From NCBI GenBank assembly GCA_003971905.1, contig RSEE01000102.1, positions 1 through 64,000 on the forward strand: a stretch of 64,000 nt of DNA. The letters are read 5' to 3'. Below, one piece after another: positions 33,071 to 45,700 of this stretch. The position numbers were made by a program, and so were the translations under genes. Numbering within the stretch: the first letter of the stretch is position 1; each line of letters starts with the position of its first letter. This stretch comes from Moniliella sp. 'wahieum'. Taxonomy: Eukaryota > Basidiomycota > Moniliellomycetes > Moniliellales > Moniliellaceae. The notes under the pieces were generated by a model that was not told the DNA's origin, did no database searches, and worked only from the letters and a program-made list of their open reading frames with translations.

Positions 33071-35262
33071 GCTGCGTGCGGGTGGAGCGTCACTCGTAGT
33101 AGGTACACCCAGACCCAGACCAATGGGGGGCGGGTGGGAAAACGCAAGGGAAGTGCGGATGGTGGATCATCCAATCATCCGGCTGGTCCTTCATTCATTC
33201 CCTCGTCTGCGTTGTTCCCCGGCACGTGCGTCGGGGTGCTGCGTGTGCTGAGTTTACTCAGTCGACGCGTGGGAGAAGACAAGTGGGTGGGTGGGAGAAT
33301 GAATATACGCGTCTGATCGATGGAACCCCAACGCCCAACGCCCACCGAGCCCCTATCTTTGGGCGCAGCACAGGGGCACACTGCGGGGCCCTCGCCATGG
33401 TCCAACGTCCACTAGCTCCACTGCGCACCAGCCACCTGGCAGCAGTGCTGCTTCCCCCCGCTTTGCCCCCTGTCGACGCGACAAGCCACGTGTTTCGTGT
33501 TTCGTGTTTCGTTGCTTTCTCCCCTCCGATCGACAATTGAGCACGCTTGCAACTTTCACCGCTCACCTCCCACTTGCCGTCAATATTCAATGGCCACCTC
33601 CATCTAGCCCCCCAGCAGCCGCTTCCGCGAGATGCACCACCAGCACCTTGTTCACCGAAAGCTTGGCGGCTGGCCTGTCCTGCCATCGCCTTGACGACCC
33701 GAAGGAAACGACCCAAAGTGTGGTGTGGGAGTACTAACCCCTGCTGCTGATGGAGAGACACTGGTCGTACGTGCCCAGTCGCATCATAGTACACCGACTG
33801 TGCCGACCGCAGGCAACTTCTAACCCTTAGTTTGCTTTTCTCTTTTCCATCTTCACATTCGCTCTACTTTTCATGCTCCCCATAATGAGGATGCGGAAGT
33901 ACGTTGGCAGGCACAAGGCACGTTTGGGAGCAGGGGGCAGTCCCACGGTGTACGATTCAGATGGTGGATTCCCTCTTCAGTGGGGAGGGGAAACGGAAAG
34001 GAGAAGAGCTCGCATGTGCATATAAACCTGCGATCAAAGGGTTACATGTAGGCCTCGAGTCGAGATGATCGATGAATGAGCCTGTCAGCGTGGGCACATA
34101 AGTCAGACCACATGGCTACATGATCAGCTCACGTACCTACTCTCTTTCTCTCCCCTGCTATATCTACCAATCTGCTTCAGACTCATGAATGAACTGCACC
34201 ACCATCTCCTTTCTCTTCGCCTTAGCAGAGCCCGCTGAGCGATTGCAACGTTTATTGGTTTAGCGCCTGGCCTGAGCGGCCAGCGCGGCGGCTCCGTGGA
34301 ATCGATGACGGCCAGCACCCGGACTTGCGAATGTCAGTGTCAGCGCGACAGGCACCGAAAACACGATGTGCATGACAAAACACAGAGCGGGCGCAGAGAA
34401 GGTTGATGGGTACCGGTTACTCCAGTTATACTAGTAGTAGGTTGCTCTTTCTCTCCAACTACTACTAGTCGTCTGAAGGGATGGACTGGATGGGCTCTCC
34501 TGACTCATGCTGACGTACGTTGTGGCGCTCTGGCTGACGCAGGAGGAACGACGATGTGGGCGTAGGAGAAGAGAGAGGCCACACACGCCCAATGGGGTAG
34601 TGGGATGAGATCGATGAGATCGTACGACCTATATATATGACTCAGGCTAGTGAAAAAACCGGGGGGGGGGGTGGGTGATGATCGATGAGAGAGCTCCACC
34701 TGCTCCACCCAGCATCTTTTCTAGAGAGCTTCGGCCTTGCTGGATTGTAAGTTTTGCATGTCTGATCAGGAACGTATTGCAGGCAGGAGGGAGGAGGAGG
34801 GAGGAAGGAAAGCCGCAATGAAACCAAGTAAGCATGTGAGGCTTGAAGCTTGAAGCTGAAGCTTGAAGCTAAAAGCTTCATTGCGAGCTGCCCTGGATAC
34901 TCGATCACAGAGGTTGGGCCTGGCGGCCGAGGTCTTCAAACGAGACACCGTCCCTCCAAGCAGCTGTAAGCCTCAGCGGCTCACTTGTCGCACTGATTAA
35001 TGACATGTCACATCCGGGCGAGAGGGGGCAGTCTCAGGAGTCCTATAGGGGGCGCACACTGGGGATCCGCGGGGCTGTGAGCCAAGCCACAAAAACCAAG
35101 ATATACCCTTAAAGCCCCTGAACCCGAAACGGGTGTAATTATAGTGGTGTGCAACCCTTTTCCCACTCCCAGCAACTTCTCTTCGACATCCCACCACCAC
35201 CTTTCTCTCTCGCGCACATCTGCAGCCACGCCTTCTTGACGCCTTGAACGACCCGCACGACC
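33071..35262. other. Intergenic region upstream of the zinc-finger gene
   Basis: Over 2 kb with no supported gene. A repeated GCTTGAAGCTTGAAGCTGAAGC stretch lies at about 34,845-34,880. The 300 bases before 35,263 are C/T-rich (CTTCTCTTCG, CTTTCTCTCTCG) and look like the promoter of the zinc-finger gene. Confidence 0.45.
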
Positions 35263-36439
35263 ATGACCCCTCAACGGACTTTCCTTGACCCTGCCTCCCT
35301 CTCTCTTGATGCGCCACTAGGAGACAATGTACGTTTTCTTGTGTTTTCGCATATGGAGATCTCATCCCGTCCGTTGACTTGACAAACGCGGGCATGTACA
35401 CTAACGCTCCTAAACGGCAGGTTTGGCTACTAGACATGATTCCTCCGTCTGCGATGGAGAACAACCCTTCGCTCACGTCCGCCCACGGGAGCGATTCCTC
35501 CTTCAGCCCTGGATCAGAGTTGCTCAGCACGAGTACCTGCGCTTCGACCTCGATCAACAGCCCGCTCAACTTGTCCCCCCCAACGCCCTTGTATCCCGAG
35601 AGGCCACCGTTGTTCGGCATGCAGCAGAATGAAACGGTTGAACCGTCGGTACTGGCAGAAGGAACCGAGTGGATGGCAAGTCCGCTATACGACCCTCTTT
35701 CTCTTTCTCTCGCTTCTGGCTCTCTTTTCTCCCGAGACACTTTGACCGCTACGGTGGGCCAGTTGGGCCCACACTCCCACTCCCTCTCATCGGTCCCCAT
35801 AGTCTCCTCCTCCTCTTCCTCCCTTCCCCTTCCCCCTCCTCTTCATCTTCCCATTTCCCCTCGCTAGCCGACGAAACCGAGACGCTGCTCGCTTCCTGGG
35901 GTATGACCCAACCACAGCCCATTCGTCCGCCGCCACATTCTGTCCGTTCCCCAACTGCGCCAAAGTGTTCCCCAAGAACCGCTCGTACAACCTCAAAGCC
36001 CACTTCCGCAGCCACATTAATCTCAAACCTTTCGTTTGTCCACGGTGCAACCGTACTTTTTCCCGCAAACACGACTTGCAACGCCATGCGCGCAGTCACG
36101 TACGCCCCCCCCCCTCCCCTATTCATTCAATCCAATCCACGCCCCTTGTTCGTTGCGTGGTTGCTTCCCTGGTTGCTTGCTTGCTTGTCATGGCATGTGT
36201 GGGACACCCACACGCGACGGACTGCTGATGCGACCACCTTTGAACTGCAGACGGGCGACAAACCGTACGTGTGCCAAGCCTGTGGCAAAGCCTTCCCTCG
36301 ATCCGACGCTTTACGACGCCATTGGAAATCGGATCCTACCTGTCGCGACAAGCTGCCGGACCTGAGCAGCTTGTCGGCCACCCGTGCTGGTCGAGGAAAG
36401 GGAAGCCGTCCAAGAGGGAAAACAAAGCGGCGGTGGTAG
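35263..36439 (+). CDS. C2H2 zinc-finger transcription factor, Swi5/Ace2-like
   Basis: Exon 1 (35263-35328) encodes MTPQRTFLDPASLSLDAP and ends at a GTACGT donor. Exon 2 resumes at 35421 with VWLLDMIPPSAM and a Ser/Thr/Pro-rich activation-type region. Three fingers are then seen: CPFPNC...YNLKAHFRSH (about 35,940-36,010), CPRCNRTFSRKHDLQRHARSH (36,037-36,099) and, after an intron (36100-36250, GTACGC to CTGCAG), CQACGKAFPRSDALRRHW with a final Cys, ending in a basic tail (GKTKRRW). The YNLKAH/RKHDLQRH pattern and the atypical third finger match the Swi5/Ace2 group, regulators of cell separation and cell-cycle genes. An intron with acceptor TCGCTAG near 35,866 likely joins exon 2 to the fingers. 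Its donor is uncertain; a GC-type donor GCAAGT at about 35,675 is one candidate. Confidence 0.75.
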
Positions 36440-37748
36440 TGCTTGGCCTGGACGGTGCCACGCCCGATCCGTCAGGTTCTGGCTCGGGAAACGGACCTGC
36501 GCTACGTACGAGTGGATCTCCCTGTTAGTACAGTAGGAGGATCCGTATGGCTGCATCGGAACTGGACCACCTTTTTCCCTTTACGCCCCTTCTTTTTTTC
36601 TTTTTCTTTTCTTTTACCCGGCTGCTATGGATTTGCGGGCCGGACCGCCACCGATCAAGTGTAGGCCTACATTCACTGGCCCTACCTCGTATCTACCTCT
36701 CGCCTCTTTCTTCCATCCCACATCAACCCACATATCTTCCCTTTTCAACCCCCTGCCTTGCTCTATTACCGTTTCCTATTCATCTGAAAGACTGACGCCA
36801 ACACGAACGCATTCTCCTCTCGCTTCCATATCCGCCCTTCAATTCCTACATCACTGTGCCATGTCTCCTCTCATTTGTCCCATACAACTTGAGTCTTTTT
36901 CATCAACCGCGGCGACTATACCCCCCGCGCTTCATTTTCACTCCCGCTTCATTTTCAAGCTTCACGATCCGATACTGATGTCGCCTGGACGTTGGTCAAT
37001 GCTCATCCGACGTTCAACGTTCATCCGTTCCACGTTCATCCGTTCACCGTTGCCATACGCGATCCTGCGTTCACGTGCCCCCGTACCCCCCCCTCCCCCC
37101 CTCACCACTTACCTCCTCATGGGTAGCTTGGCGGCGCAGTCCCTCCCTTTGGGGCGAGGGCCGCTGTCCACACCACAATTGAGACCGTATACACCGGCTT
37201 GACGTACGGCTTACCCTCCTTCTTCGTTCTTGTGTGTAAGTGTGTGTGTGAGGGTGGAGGGAGAACCGTCTCTAAGATATATAGTTGGTCGTGAGAGCGA
37301 GCACAGGCATTGTGCCTGCCTGTTACTTGTTGACGGTCGTGATGTGTATTATCTCTCGTCCAGTCTTCAACAAACGTTTTTTCGTATCCCCGGCTGGCCC
37401 TGGTGGGTACTAAGACGCTGGCCATCATCCAGGGTCCACAGGTGAGGTAGCCTTTGCTGCCCGTGGGGTTGGTCTCTCTCCCGCCATGCTGCCCCCCAAC
37501 CCCCCTCGTATCTTTCTTCGCTCCTTTCTTCCCTGTCCTCTTGCGCCCTTCTGCTTTAAGTCGTTAACGGATTGGGCCTACCATCACATGGTCTTGCACT
37601 CCACTTTACTCTATAGCCCATGCCCGCGTACAATGCCATCTATCCACATTTTTCGCATTCAGCCCGCTCTCTCGTCCGCATCGCAGATCTACGGCAGATC
37701 GGAAGATTGGTAGATCAGGTGGCCTCGTCGCCTCGCCGCCTCACTCCC
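36440..37748. other. Convergent intergenic region between two zinc-finger genes
   Basis: No gene is seen. The region is rich in C/T tracts and carries a GTTCATCCGTTCCACGTTCA repeat-like stretch at about 37,010-37,050. It lies downstream of both flanking genes, so it holds their 3' ends. Confidence 0.45.
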
Positions 37749-39119
37749 TCACCTTTCCCTAGTCCGTTTCGCCTCCTCGGCCTGCTCGGCGGCCGAGAGG
37801 ATATGGTCCAACAAGCCTTGCCCTTGTCTTTGGTCTGCCAAGTCCAGCTCCATCCCAGCGCGCTCCCAGGGAAAGCTCGCCCGGCGCCAGCAGCCTGCAT
37901 GAGCATGAGTGCCGCCTCGGCGTCCGAGTGAGAACGGTCGTGGTGCGCCGTTCCTGCCGGGGGGATGGGTGGGCCGCGGCCTCTACGCCCGCGACTTGGT
38001 CTTGCCTGCTGGCGTGGCGCTGGGTCCGTGGTGGGTGGGTTCGTGAGCCTTCCCCCTCGTGCTCTTCGTTCTTCGTCTTCTTCTTCTCCTCCTCCGAGCC
38101 AACGGGGGGCAAGGCGGCCTGGAGCGGCAGTCCCATCTGCCGCAACGATTCGTCATGCACGCGGACATGGCGATTGAGCGTGGTGCGACGGGTAAATTGT
38201 TTGCCGCTCCGGGGAAGGCACATGCATGAGGCCGGTTGCCCGAATGGGTCCGACGGTGCCGTGCCAACGAGGAGGAATCACTAAACTTTTGTTGCCCCGG
38301 TTCTTCGCATTGGTGCGGTCGTTCGCCCGTATGCACCCGATGTGCACCGTCAATGCCGATCGTTGAATAAACGTCTTGCCACACGACGCTACCTCACACA
38401 CAAACGGTCGCTCGTTCGAGTGGATTCGCATGTGCCGAGCTAAATCCGACCGACGCGAAAAGTGCTTGTTGCATTCCGGACACGCATGCGCTTTCTCCCC
38501 TGCACCCGTACCTGTGCCCGTACCCGTACCCATACGTGTACCCGTACCTGTACCTGTACCCGTACCCGTACGGACCCGTACCTGCACTCGTGGCTGGGCC
38601 CCATTCCTTGTCCTTGTTCTTTTCCAGCTTGGAGTCCTTGGGTGACAGGGTGACTTGGGCAGAGCACTTGCACGCTCGCTGGTCACCTGGGCGTGTGCAC
38701 ATTCATATGCACCGTCAATTCGCGCTGGCGGGGAAAACGTTTCGCGACATACTGGGCACGGATACTGTGTGGGCTCGCGCTTCGGGTGGGGCGAAGGCGA
38801 CGGCGTTCCACCTCCCGCGGCCGATCGCCTCCGTTTTGGTCCGTGCATCTTCTCGTGGCGCGGCCGTGACGGCAAGCAGAGCGTCGTGCGCTTGCTGGGA
38901 TACCCCGGGGGTTGGGTAGTACCATCCCTGCCACTCGCAGGAAAGGGCGGACTGGGTTTGGATGCAAGCGCATTGACATTGGGATTGGCACTGACATGGA
39001 GATTGGTATTGACATTGGCATGGGCATGAGCTAGTATTAGTTGGCATTGGCGTTTGCGTTGGTAGTGCGTTGCTGGTCGAGGCAGCACCCACAGACGAAG
39101 GTGCCGTACTTCCCTCCAT
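37749..39119 (-). CDS. C2H2 zinc-finger transcription factor with about five fingers
   Basis: From the ATG at 39119 ([20 protein letters not shown]) a Gln/Cys/Ser-rich N-terminus leads to a first finger starting [13 protein letters not shown] with its His half ELTVHMNVH. Then come [21 protein letters not shown] (about 38,410-38,475), [21 protein letters not shown] and [22 protein letters not shown] (second Cys lost in the written sequence). The last finger is [20 protein letters not shown], and the C-terminus reads [20 protein letters not shown] with stop at 37749. A Gly-Thr dipeptide repeat coded by GTACCC-type hexamers (about 38,500-38,590) sits between fingers. Pieces lie in three frames, so several single-base shifts are present. 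TGERPH-type linkers indicate DNA binding. The exact regulator family is not recognised. Confidence 0.7.
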
Positions 39120-39589
39120 CTCACACTAGTGGGCAGAGAGCTGCGGACGCGAATAGAAAGGGTAGCCTACCATAGAAGGCGAAGTCACGGATTGCCGCGG
39201 GGGGAGGCACCAACTTCTCCTTATTCCGAGATGCAGGTGCCGACGGGGGCTTCGCAGTCGAAGTTGATGCTCCCGTGTCGGGGCCGGGGCTCGCAACGAC
39301 GAGGCGCTAGGAGGGACCATTCTGGATACGCCAGAGCGAGGAGCGGGGGGACGGGTAGACGTCTTCGTGACTGCGAGAGAGACGGGGGTGGTACCTGTGA
39401 TGAGGGGGTGGGTGGCGTCTGTTTGTCCGCTCCGAGCTGGCAGCCAACAACATTGTGATCTCCTCGTTGGCGGCCAACGAAGGCCCGTACCGTTCCCTGG
39501 TGATTGCGGTTCCGACTTGCCTCCAGGTCCAGCGTCATCGGAGCCTCCTTCCTCGGGCGTGCCGCGAATGGGCGGCGGCAAAGTCACCC

Positions 39590-40581
39590 AACCGAGACGG
39601 AGAATTGGGGATTCGTCCCGGAACTACTGTGATGAGAAAAGTAGGACATCCCTATCGATCCAACAACCGTCAGCGCGTCAGTTTCCTCGGGTTCGGCTAC
39701 AGGACGGTAAGGAAAGAAACAATACGTACCTGCCAACGAAGGGGACCGATCGGCGGTGACCGTTTCCTCCTCCTGCTTTGCCTCTCGCGCCCCCACTGTC
39801 TTTTGCTTCCTGCTTGGGCTCAATAATTTCCGGGGCTTACGCAGGTCGTCCGTATGGACGCTGCGCCCTCCCGCCACTCGTGGTGCCCGTCGGGGTAGAA
39901 TCCGCTTGGTCGGCGGCTCTCGCGCCAAGGCCGAGATGCGCGACGGCCCCGGCCCGATCGCGCGGGCGTACCAAGCCGACGCCTGGCTACGCGGTAATGG
40001 ACTTGTGCTTCGTGCCCTCTCGGCGAGGAGAGGACTGAGGTGCGTTGTGCACCGCCCTTCCGGGCGGCAAGGACGGCGACGACCGGCGACGCATACGTCG
40101 ATCGTAAGTGACTGCCGGGACTCATCTGGTAAATGTGGCGGGGCGATATAGCACGCATACTCGACACACGCGGGTGCGCAACCGTGCCTTCCTCCGTTCT
40201 TCCGACCCGGCTTCGTCGCGCTCGCGCTCGCGCACGAGGAGCGCCGGCGACGCCGCGCGCGACGGGACCCGCGACGCAGGCGCACTGACCACATGGACCC
40301 GCGGCCGCGGTGGGGAGACAGGTCGAGGTCGCGCCGGCGGGGAAGGTAGCTGTGGGGCGGGGAGGGCGAGCTGTCGCTTTCGGGCTCGTGGGACGGGCCG
40401 TGGGGGCCGGGGCGGACGCGGGGGCTGGGGGTGGAGGAGGGCGGGCTGCCTCTCTGCGTCCGCGGCGGGCGGCGCTGGTGGGCCGCACGTGTGGGCTGTG
40501 GCTGTGGCTGCTGCGCGGGGCGCGGGAGATGGTGCGCACGAGGCTGAGGTTGACGGCGGCGCGCTCCCGTCGGTCGGACAT
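39590..40581 (-). CDS. Unrecognised Pro/Arg/Ser-rich reading frames, possible 5' part of the zinc-finger gene
   Basis: An ATG at 40581 opens SDRRERAAVNLSLVRTISRA and a long Pro/Ala/Ser-rich disordered stretch that wanders through frames. Downstream, near 39,735-39,870, comes DDLRKPRKLLSPSRKQK and then TVTADRSPSLAG, ending at a GTACGTA donor. A possible following exon (TDALTVVGSIGMSYFSHHSS) ends near 39,590. These could be 5' exons of the zinc-finger gene at 37,749-39,119, which lies on the same strand, or a separate disordered protein. No domain is seen. Confidence 0.25.
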
Positions 40582-41355
40582 GGCGGCGGCGGCGACGGAG
40601 GAGGAGGCGGGGGGGCACGAGGAGGCGAGAGAGGCCCCAGAGGAGCAGTTGGTTGCCACTGATAAATTTCACCCGTGCGCACGGTCCACCCGCGTGCGCC
40701 TTGGGAGGGGGGCAGGGGGGCAGGACACTGGCGCTGTGCCGGTGCCTGCGCCGCCGTGGCATCGCCCATGGCCGGCGCAGGGGGTCCGTGCCCTCGCACC
40801 TCACACACGCCTGCCCACACGCCTCCCCACCCACCACACGCGCCGCCCTGCGTCTCGTGGTCGGCGCTCAGCATGCTCTACGGGGCTATGGCGGGCCAAG
40901 GGAAGAGGGGGGGATGGAAAACAATGATGTATTGACATGGACAGCAGTGCTACTAAATGGGTGCTGGGGTGGATAGTATTAGGGGCCGAGGTTGAAGCAT
41001 GTGCACAACGGAGCAAGAACGAGGGGTGTAGTCGCAATGTGGTGTGCTGAGATGAGAGACCGATGAGATGAGAGGTAAACCCGAGGTATTAAGAGGGGGG
41101 TGAAATACGCAAAAAGCCCTAGTAGGTTGGCGCAAAAAAGGAGAAAAAAAAAAAACAGAAACATGAGCCATGAGCTGGCGAGCGGCCGTGGCCAATATAA
41201 CACAGTGAGGAGAGTGAGGAGAGAGTGAGGAGAGTGAGGAGAATGAGGAGAGTGACGAGAGCGTGCGATGCGGGCAAAGCCCAAAAGTCCGTGCATGGTG
41301 CAAGGGAACCGAAATGTCCAAGGATAGGGAGTGGGGGTGGGGGGGCGAGTGGAGA
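40582..41355. other. Intergenic region with a 9-base minisatellite
   Basis: No gene is seen. GTGAGGAGA units repeat about five times at 41,205-41,258. An A-rich tract lies at about 41,139-41,156. Confidence 0.5.
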
Positions 41356-42785
41356 TCAACAGACCGAATGGGTGCGTTGGGACAAGTCTTGAGGGATCCA
41401 GTTTCCCAACCCAGCCTGGTACGACCAGTAGCTGCTCGAATCTTCTGTTTTCCACGTAAACATGATCCATCCCGCGGTGTTTTGTTCGTACACGAGCGAT
41501 TGCGTGTCAAACAGTTGTTGCCGGTACAGTGTGTCGTCGACAGTAGCCCGACGAGCGACATCAGTCCCTGCGCGCCTTCGACCGGGTGGGCCAGCGTCAC
41601 GCACCGACAACTCACTGCGCTTGCTGTTGCTGGAATCTTGGGTTTGGGCCACACTCCATTCCCCGACGATCGTCTCGTGATGCGACTGGCTCTCAGCGAG
41701 GGGCTGCTTCAGCTGACATACCTGCCTCAACGCGGCATCAGAGATTTGCTGTAGGCGGGAGGGTCTGGGGGCACCGTGGTCAGCCTTCAGGATCCGCCTC
41801 TGACAAGCGGGTGACGTTCCAGCACCGCAAAAAAAGGGGAGAGACACGTACTGGCAAGACCACTGTTGTAATCATACATGTTGGCATAGATGTGAGTGTC
41901 GACGGAGCCCTTGCCGTTGTTAAAGTCGTACCAGGTAGAAAATTGAGGAAGCCATCATGGTACGTGCCAGTAACCCCGACGGCACCTGGTCCAGGACGGA
42001 TGTGTATAGTTTTGGGTAAACGTCACATCGTTGTCCACGTTATCGTTGAGCAGCGGCTCATTCAACGCCTCAATGTGCGTCACTGTACTCTGTTGCGAAC
42101 TAAACGCCGACGCAATCTCACGCAACACGTTCTCGGCACGATCCGCGTTCGACGACGAATCTTGCCAATACGTTCCCCCTTCGCCCGAAGATGCGCGGCC
42201 GTTCTGCGAACCTGGCACAACCATGCAGACAGATGATTACTTGGATCCCATGGTTCGAGGCCCATCCAACCGCACGCGACAAGTAGTCCGACTGGTTCGC
42301 ATGCACGTACGGTTCTCCCGCCGACGTGTCATAGGCCCAGTACCCAATCGGAATTCTGTGCAGAGGTTAGCCAAACCGCTCCAAGACACCCAAGGAGGAG
42401 TTGGAAAGGGGAGGGGAGGGGAGGGGAAGGAATGAACCTACCGAACATAATTCAACAACCCTGCCGAAGCCATCTGAGCGAAATCATTTTCGGAGATGAA
42501 GGTTTCCCAATGGTTCGTTAAGATCTGGGTCGCGTTGGGCGCATAGCCAAACGTCCACTCGTCAACGATGGAACTGTTGCCGGTCGATTGGTAGACCGAA
42601 GGCACATCCATTGCTCGGTCACTAGCCACCCGCTTTTCCCCCATCCCCAAGCACATACAGTTCCAGTCAGTTGGGACGCGTCTCGGTACAAGGCAAGAAG
42701 GGGACGTACCCAAGATTGACCCCCGGATGGGTGTGGCGCGTGCCAGGTGAGCCACAGCAAGGAACGCCAGAGAGAAGGTGCAATG
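41356..42785 (-). CDS. Exo-beta-1,3-glucanase, glycoside hydrolase family 5
   Basis: The start of the mature enzyme reads IRG then VNLGGWLVTEQWM, joined across an intron at 42633-42709 (GTACGT donor). SIVDEWTFGYAPNATQ and NHWETFISENDFAQMASAG follow. A second intron at 42356-42441 (GTAGGT) joins NYVR to IPIGYWAY. Then come GIQVIICLHG, ALNEPL (acid/base Glu), DTHIYANMYDYNSGL, HETIVGEWSVAQT (nucleophile Glu) and AGWIMFTWKTEDSSSYW, ending QDLSQRTHSVC with stop at 41356. These are hallmarks of the fungal EXG1 group, secreted enzymes that trim beta-1,3-glucan in the wall. A hydrophobic stretch FSLAFLAVAHLARATP is a likely signal peptide end. The first exon with the true ATG, upstream of an acceptor at 42786, is not resolved. 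A G-run shift near 42,725 and others occur. Confidence 0.85.
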
Positions 42786-45700
42786 CTGCGATGAGAACAA
42801 AGAATGTAGAAACGGAAGAGATGAACGAGAAAATAAAAAAGAGGTGTGCAGGAAGATCTCCACCGATGAGGGAGATGCGCGTGCAGAGGAGCGATGTACG
42901 GGAAGATAAAAGGGCGCTGGTATCGACTAGAAGAGGAGAAGGTGATGGTGAAGGAGTTGGAGTTGGAGAGACGGAAGGTTGGGTGGTGATGAACACCGGG
43001 AGTCGGAGGGGTCCACGTGCTAGTTGGCAACAGCTTTATATGTCCTCCGCCACCGATGAGCGGGGTAAGTACCAATGTGCACAACTGGTGTGGGGGACCC
43101 TTGTTGCGGACGTTGATGTCTTGCTCGAGTCTCGTACCGCGTACCACGTACCACGTACAACGCAACACCGACGATATTCTGCGCAACGTGCTGCTGGCCG
43201 CCTGATCGTATATTCATCGCCACTCTATCGATACGCTCGACCCTTTCACCAAGGGCGGGTGTACGTAGAACATGACACAGCTTGTGCAAGATACCATAAG
43301 CTTCTGGACGAAGAAGTACAGAAGAGGCACAGACATGTAGGGCGTGTGTGCATTTCATCCCTGCGTCATCGAGTCATCGACATGGGCTGCATCAATGCAT
43401 CAACCTCATCCATTCTCGACTTCATACTCAGTTACTCAGTGCTTGGTGCCATCGGTGCATCGAGTACTCAATATCCTCTGTACTCAGTCTGAGTACCCAA
43501 TGGCTGGTACTCAGCGTAGCTCAGCTCAGCGCCATCGATCAATGTTTGCCGTTAAGCTTTCGGGCTTGCACGTTAGATGGTACGTACAGAAATAGTGAAT
43601 TTGAGGCGTCCACCCAGGTCTCCCAGGGCCACTCGCATGCACTCACACGCCACCCCGCGATCACTGATTAATGATTAAATGATCCATGCGCAGATCGTCT
43701 TCGAGCTGTCGAAGCTACATCGATTCCATCTCTTCGTGCACGTGAAGCTTGAAGCTTGAAGCTTGATGGCTGTGCCGACTTAAAGCTTCACCGGCTTCAT
43801 CGGCATCTGCTTCTCTGGATCGGAGAAGCCCACAACTGATTGATGCGATCTCCGGCCCGATTCGCCGACACCAGTGCCGTACCATCACCGTGGGACCACC
43901 CACCGAATGAGAAACGTTCCTTTTTCCACCGCCACCAGTACCCAACGGCCAGCAATAATCCGATACGTAAAAAGTACGATAATTGATGACGGGCGCTGGC
44001 GTTCGCCGCTCGAGGTTGGCGCGTTCCCACGCGTCGGCTGGGCGCCCCTGTTGGACCCTGGCTAGGCCAATCGATCTAACCGATCTAACCAACGAGGAAT
44101 GTGAAACCATCTCTGGCATCATTCTTGGCGACAGCGCCAGAAACACTGGCCCTTTGCCTGAAGCTTATAGCAAAGGTGGCGTCGGGTTGCTCGTTCGCTC
44201 GTATCAGTCGTTCGCACTTCGCCAAAACACAGCCTTTCACATATTTCGCCGCCCCGCGTCCGAAACGCGTACCATTAACGTTTAACACTTGTAACATGTA
44301 ACTGCAATAACAAGTTCGTAACGCGTATGCGAACGCGTGGCCAACCACATTCCCCCATTGCGGCTTATCCCCAGAGCTGCATGTTGGGCCCAACACCATC
44401 TGCATCATGCATCGAATCTCTCACAGATCTCTCACATCTCATCTCAATTGATCTATCTTTCTTTCATTTGTTGCCCGTGTGGTACTGGCTAATACTGCTA
44501 TGTTAGATCCATATTTACTTGCTGGGGTATGGTAGGGGGCTCCAATCTCCAATCTCCCATTCGAAATTTGAGCCTGAAGTTCAGATTGTCGGCCGAAGAT
44601 ACAATTGCATGTGATGCATGATGAAGGATCTAACAAAAGGCGCTCATCGAGAATCTCTCCTCAACGCAAAGTCCGCGGTTGACGTCGAGCGATCTCCGTG
44701 GGACGTAGTACTTACCCGCTGGTTCTTTGCTCTCGCATTCCTAGCTCCGAAAAAACTTAACACAGAGGCAAAGCCTCTCTATGAACAAAACTTTGTAATA
44801 ACGCTACTGAAGCGAGCGTATGGAAAAGAATCGATATGAGAAACGCACACCAACACAGGCTTGCGAACCCCGAAAGCGTACCAATGGCACGCAGTAGAAA
44901 CTAGGCGTATGCTATTACGCTAAGCGCTAAACGCTAAGTGCTAATAGCACACGCTCGCCCACGTGCTGATGGTACGTTCATTCTGGACGGTTCAGGGCGA
45001 AAAAAAACGCGCTATGCGAACGCGCGACGAAAGACAGTTACTGCGGTTCAACACGTTCAACGTTCATGACATGTCACTTGTCAACTTGTCAACATGTCAA
45101 ACCGCTGGTGTGTGGTCCAATCCACACAACCTGAGGTGCGAAAAGTTATATGATGTTGTCAGGACGTATACGCAGTACTACTTCAGTTGAGCGGTACATG
45201 AAGAGAGAAACTGCACGGCGTCTTTAAGATTTGAGCTTCAAGCTCGAAATTGAGGGACTGAGACTCGATTCGACTGCTTGAACTTGAAGCTGAAGCCTGG
45301 CGAGATGACTAGGTTTGGGGAAGTTTTTTGCCGGTATAGTAATCGATGACGTCGATGACACATGACGTTGAACTGGGCGCTCAGCCTGAGCTAAGTGCGC
45401 TCAGTTGAAGTTAATCGATACTCGATAATCGCAAAGCGTGACAACCGGTGACCTGAACACCCCTGGGGAAAAGATTGATAAGATGTCTTCTGGTGGCCGC
45501 AATATATGTACGTGCCAACCAGCACTGCTTGGGAGGGGGCAATTTCACAGTCTCTAAGCTTCAAGCTTCATGGGCGCCTGGGTCTTGCAGCTTGACCTGC
45601 GTACCTTGTACCTAAAAAGGACTACGCTGCCACCGCCACAACGGGCGTACGAGACGGCAAGGATATATATCCAGCTTGTGGTATGCGCTCCGGCTGCTAC

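Noticed and set aside
40953-41654. Long minus-strand frames downstream of GH5
   Set aside because: They are shadows of the GH5 3' end and of a 9-base minisatellite that keeps several frames open.
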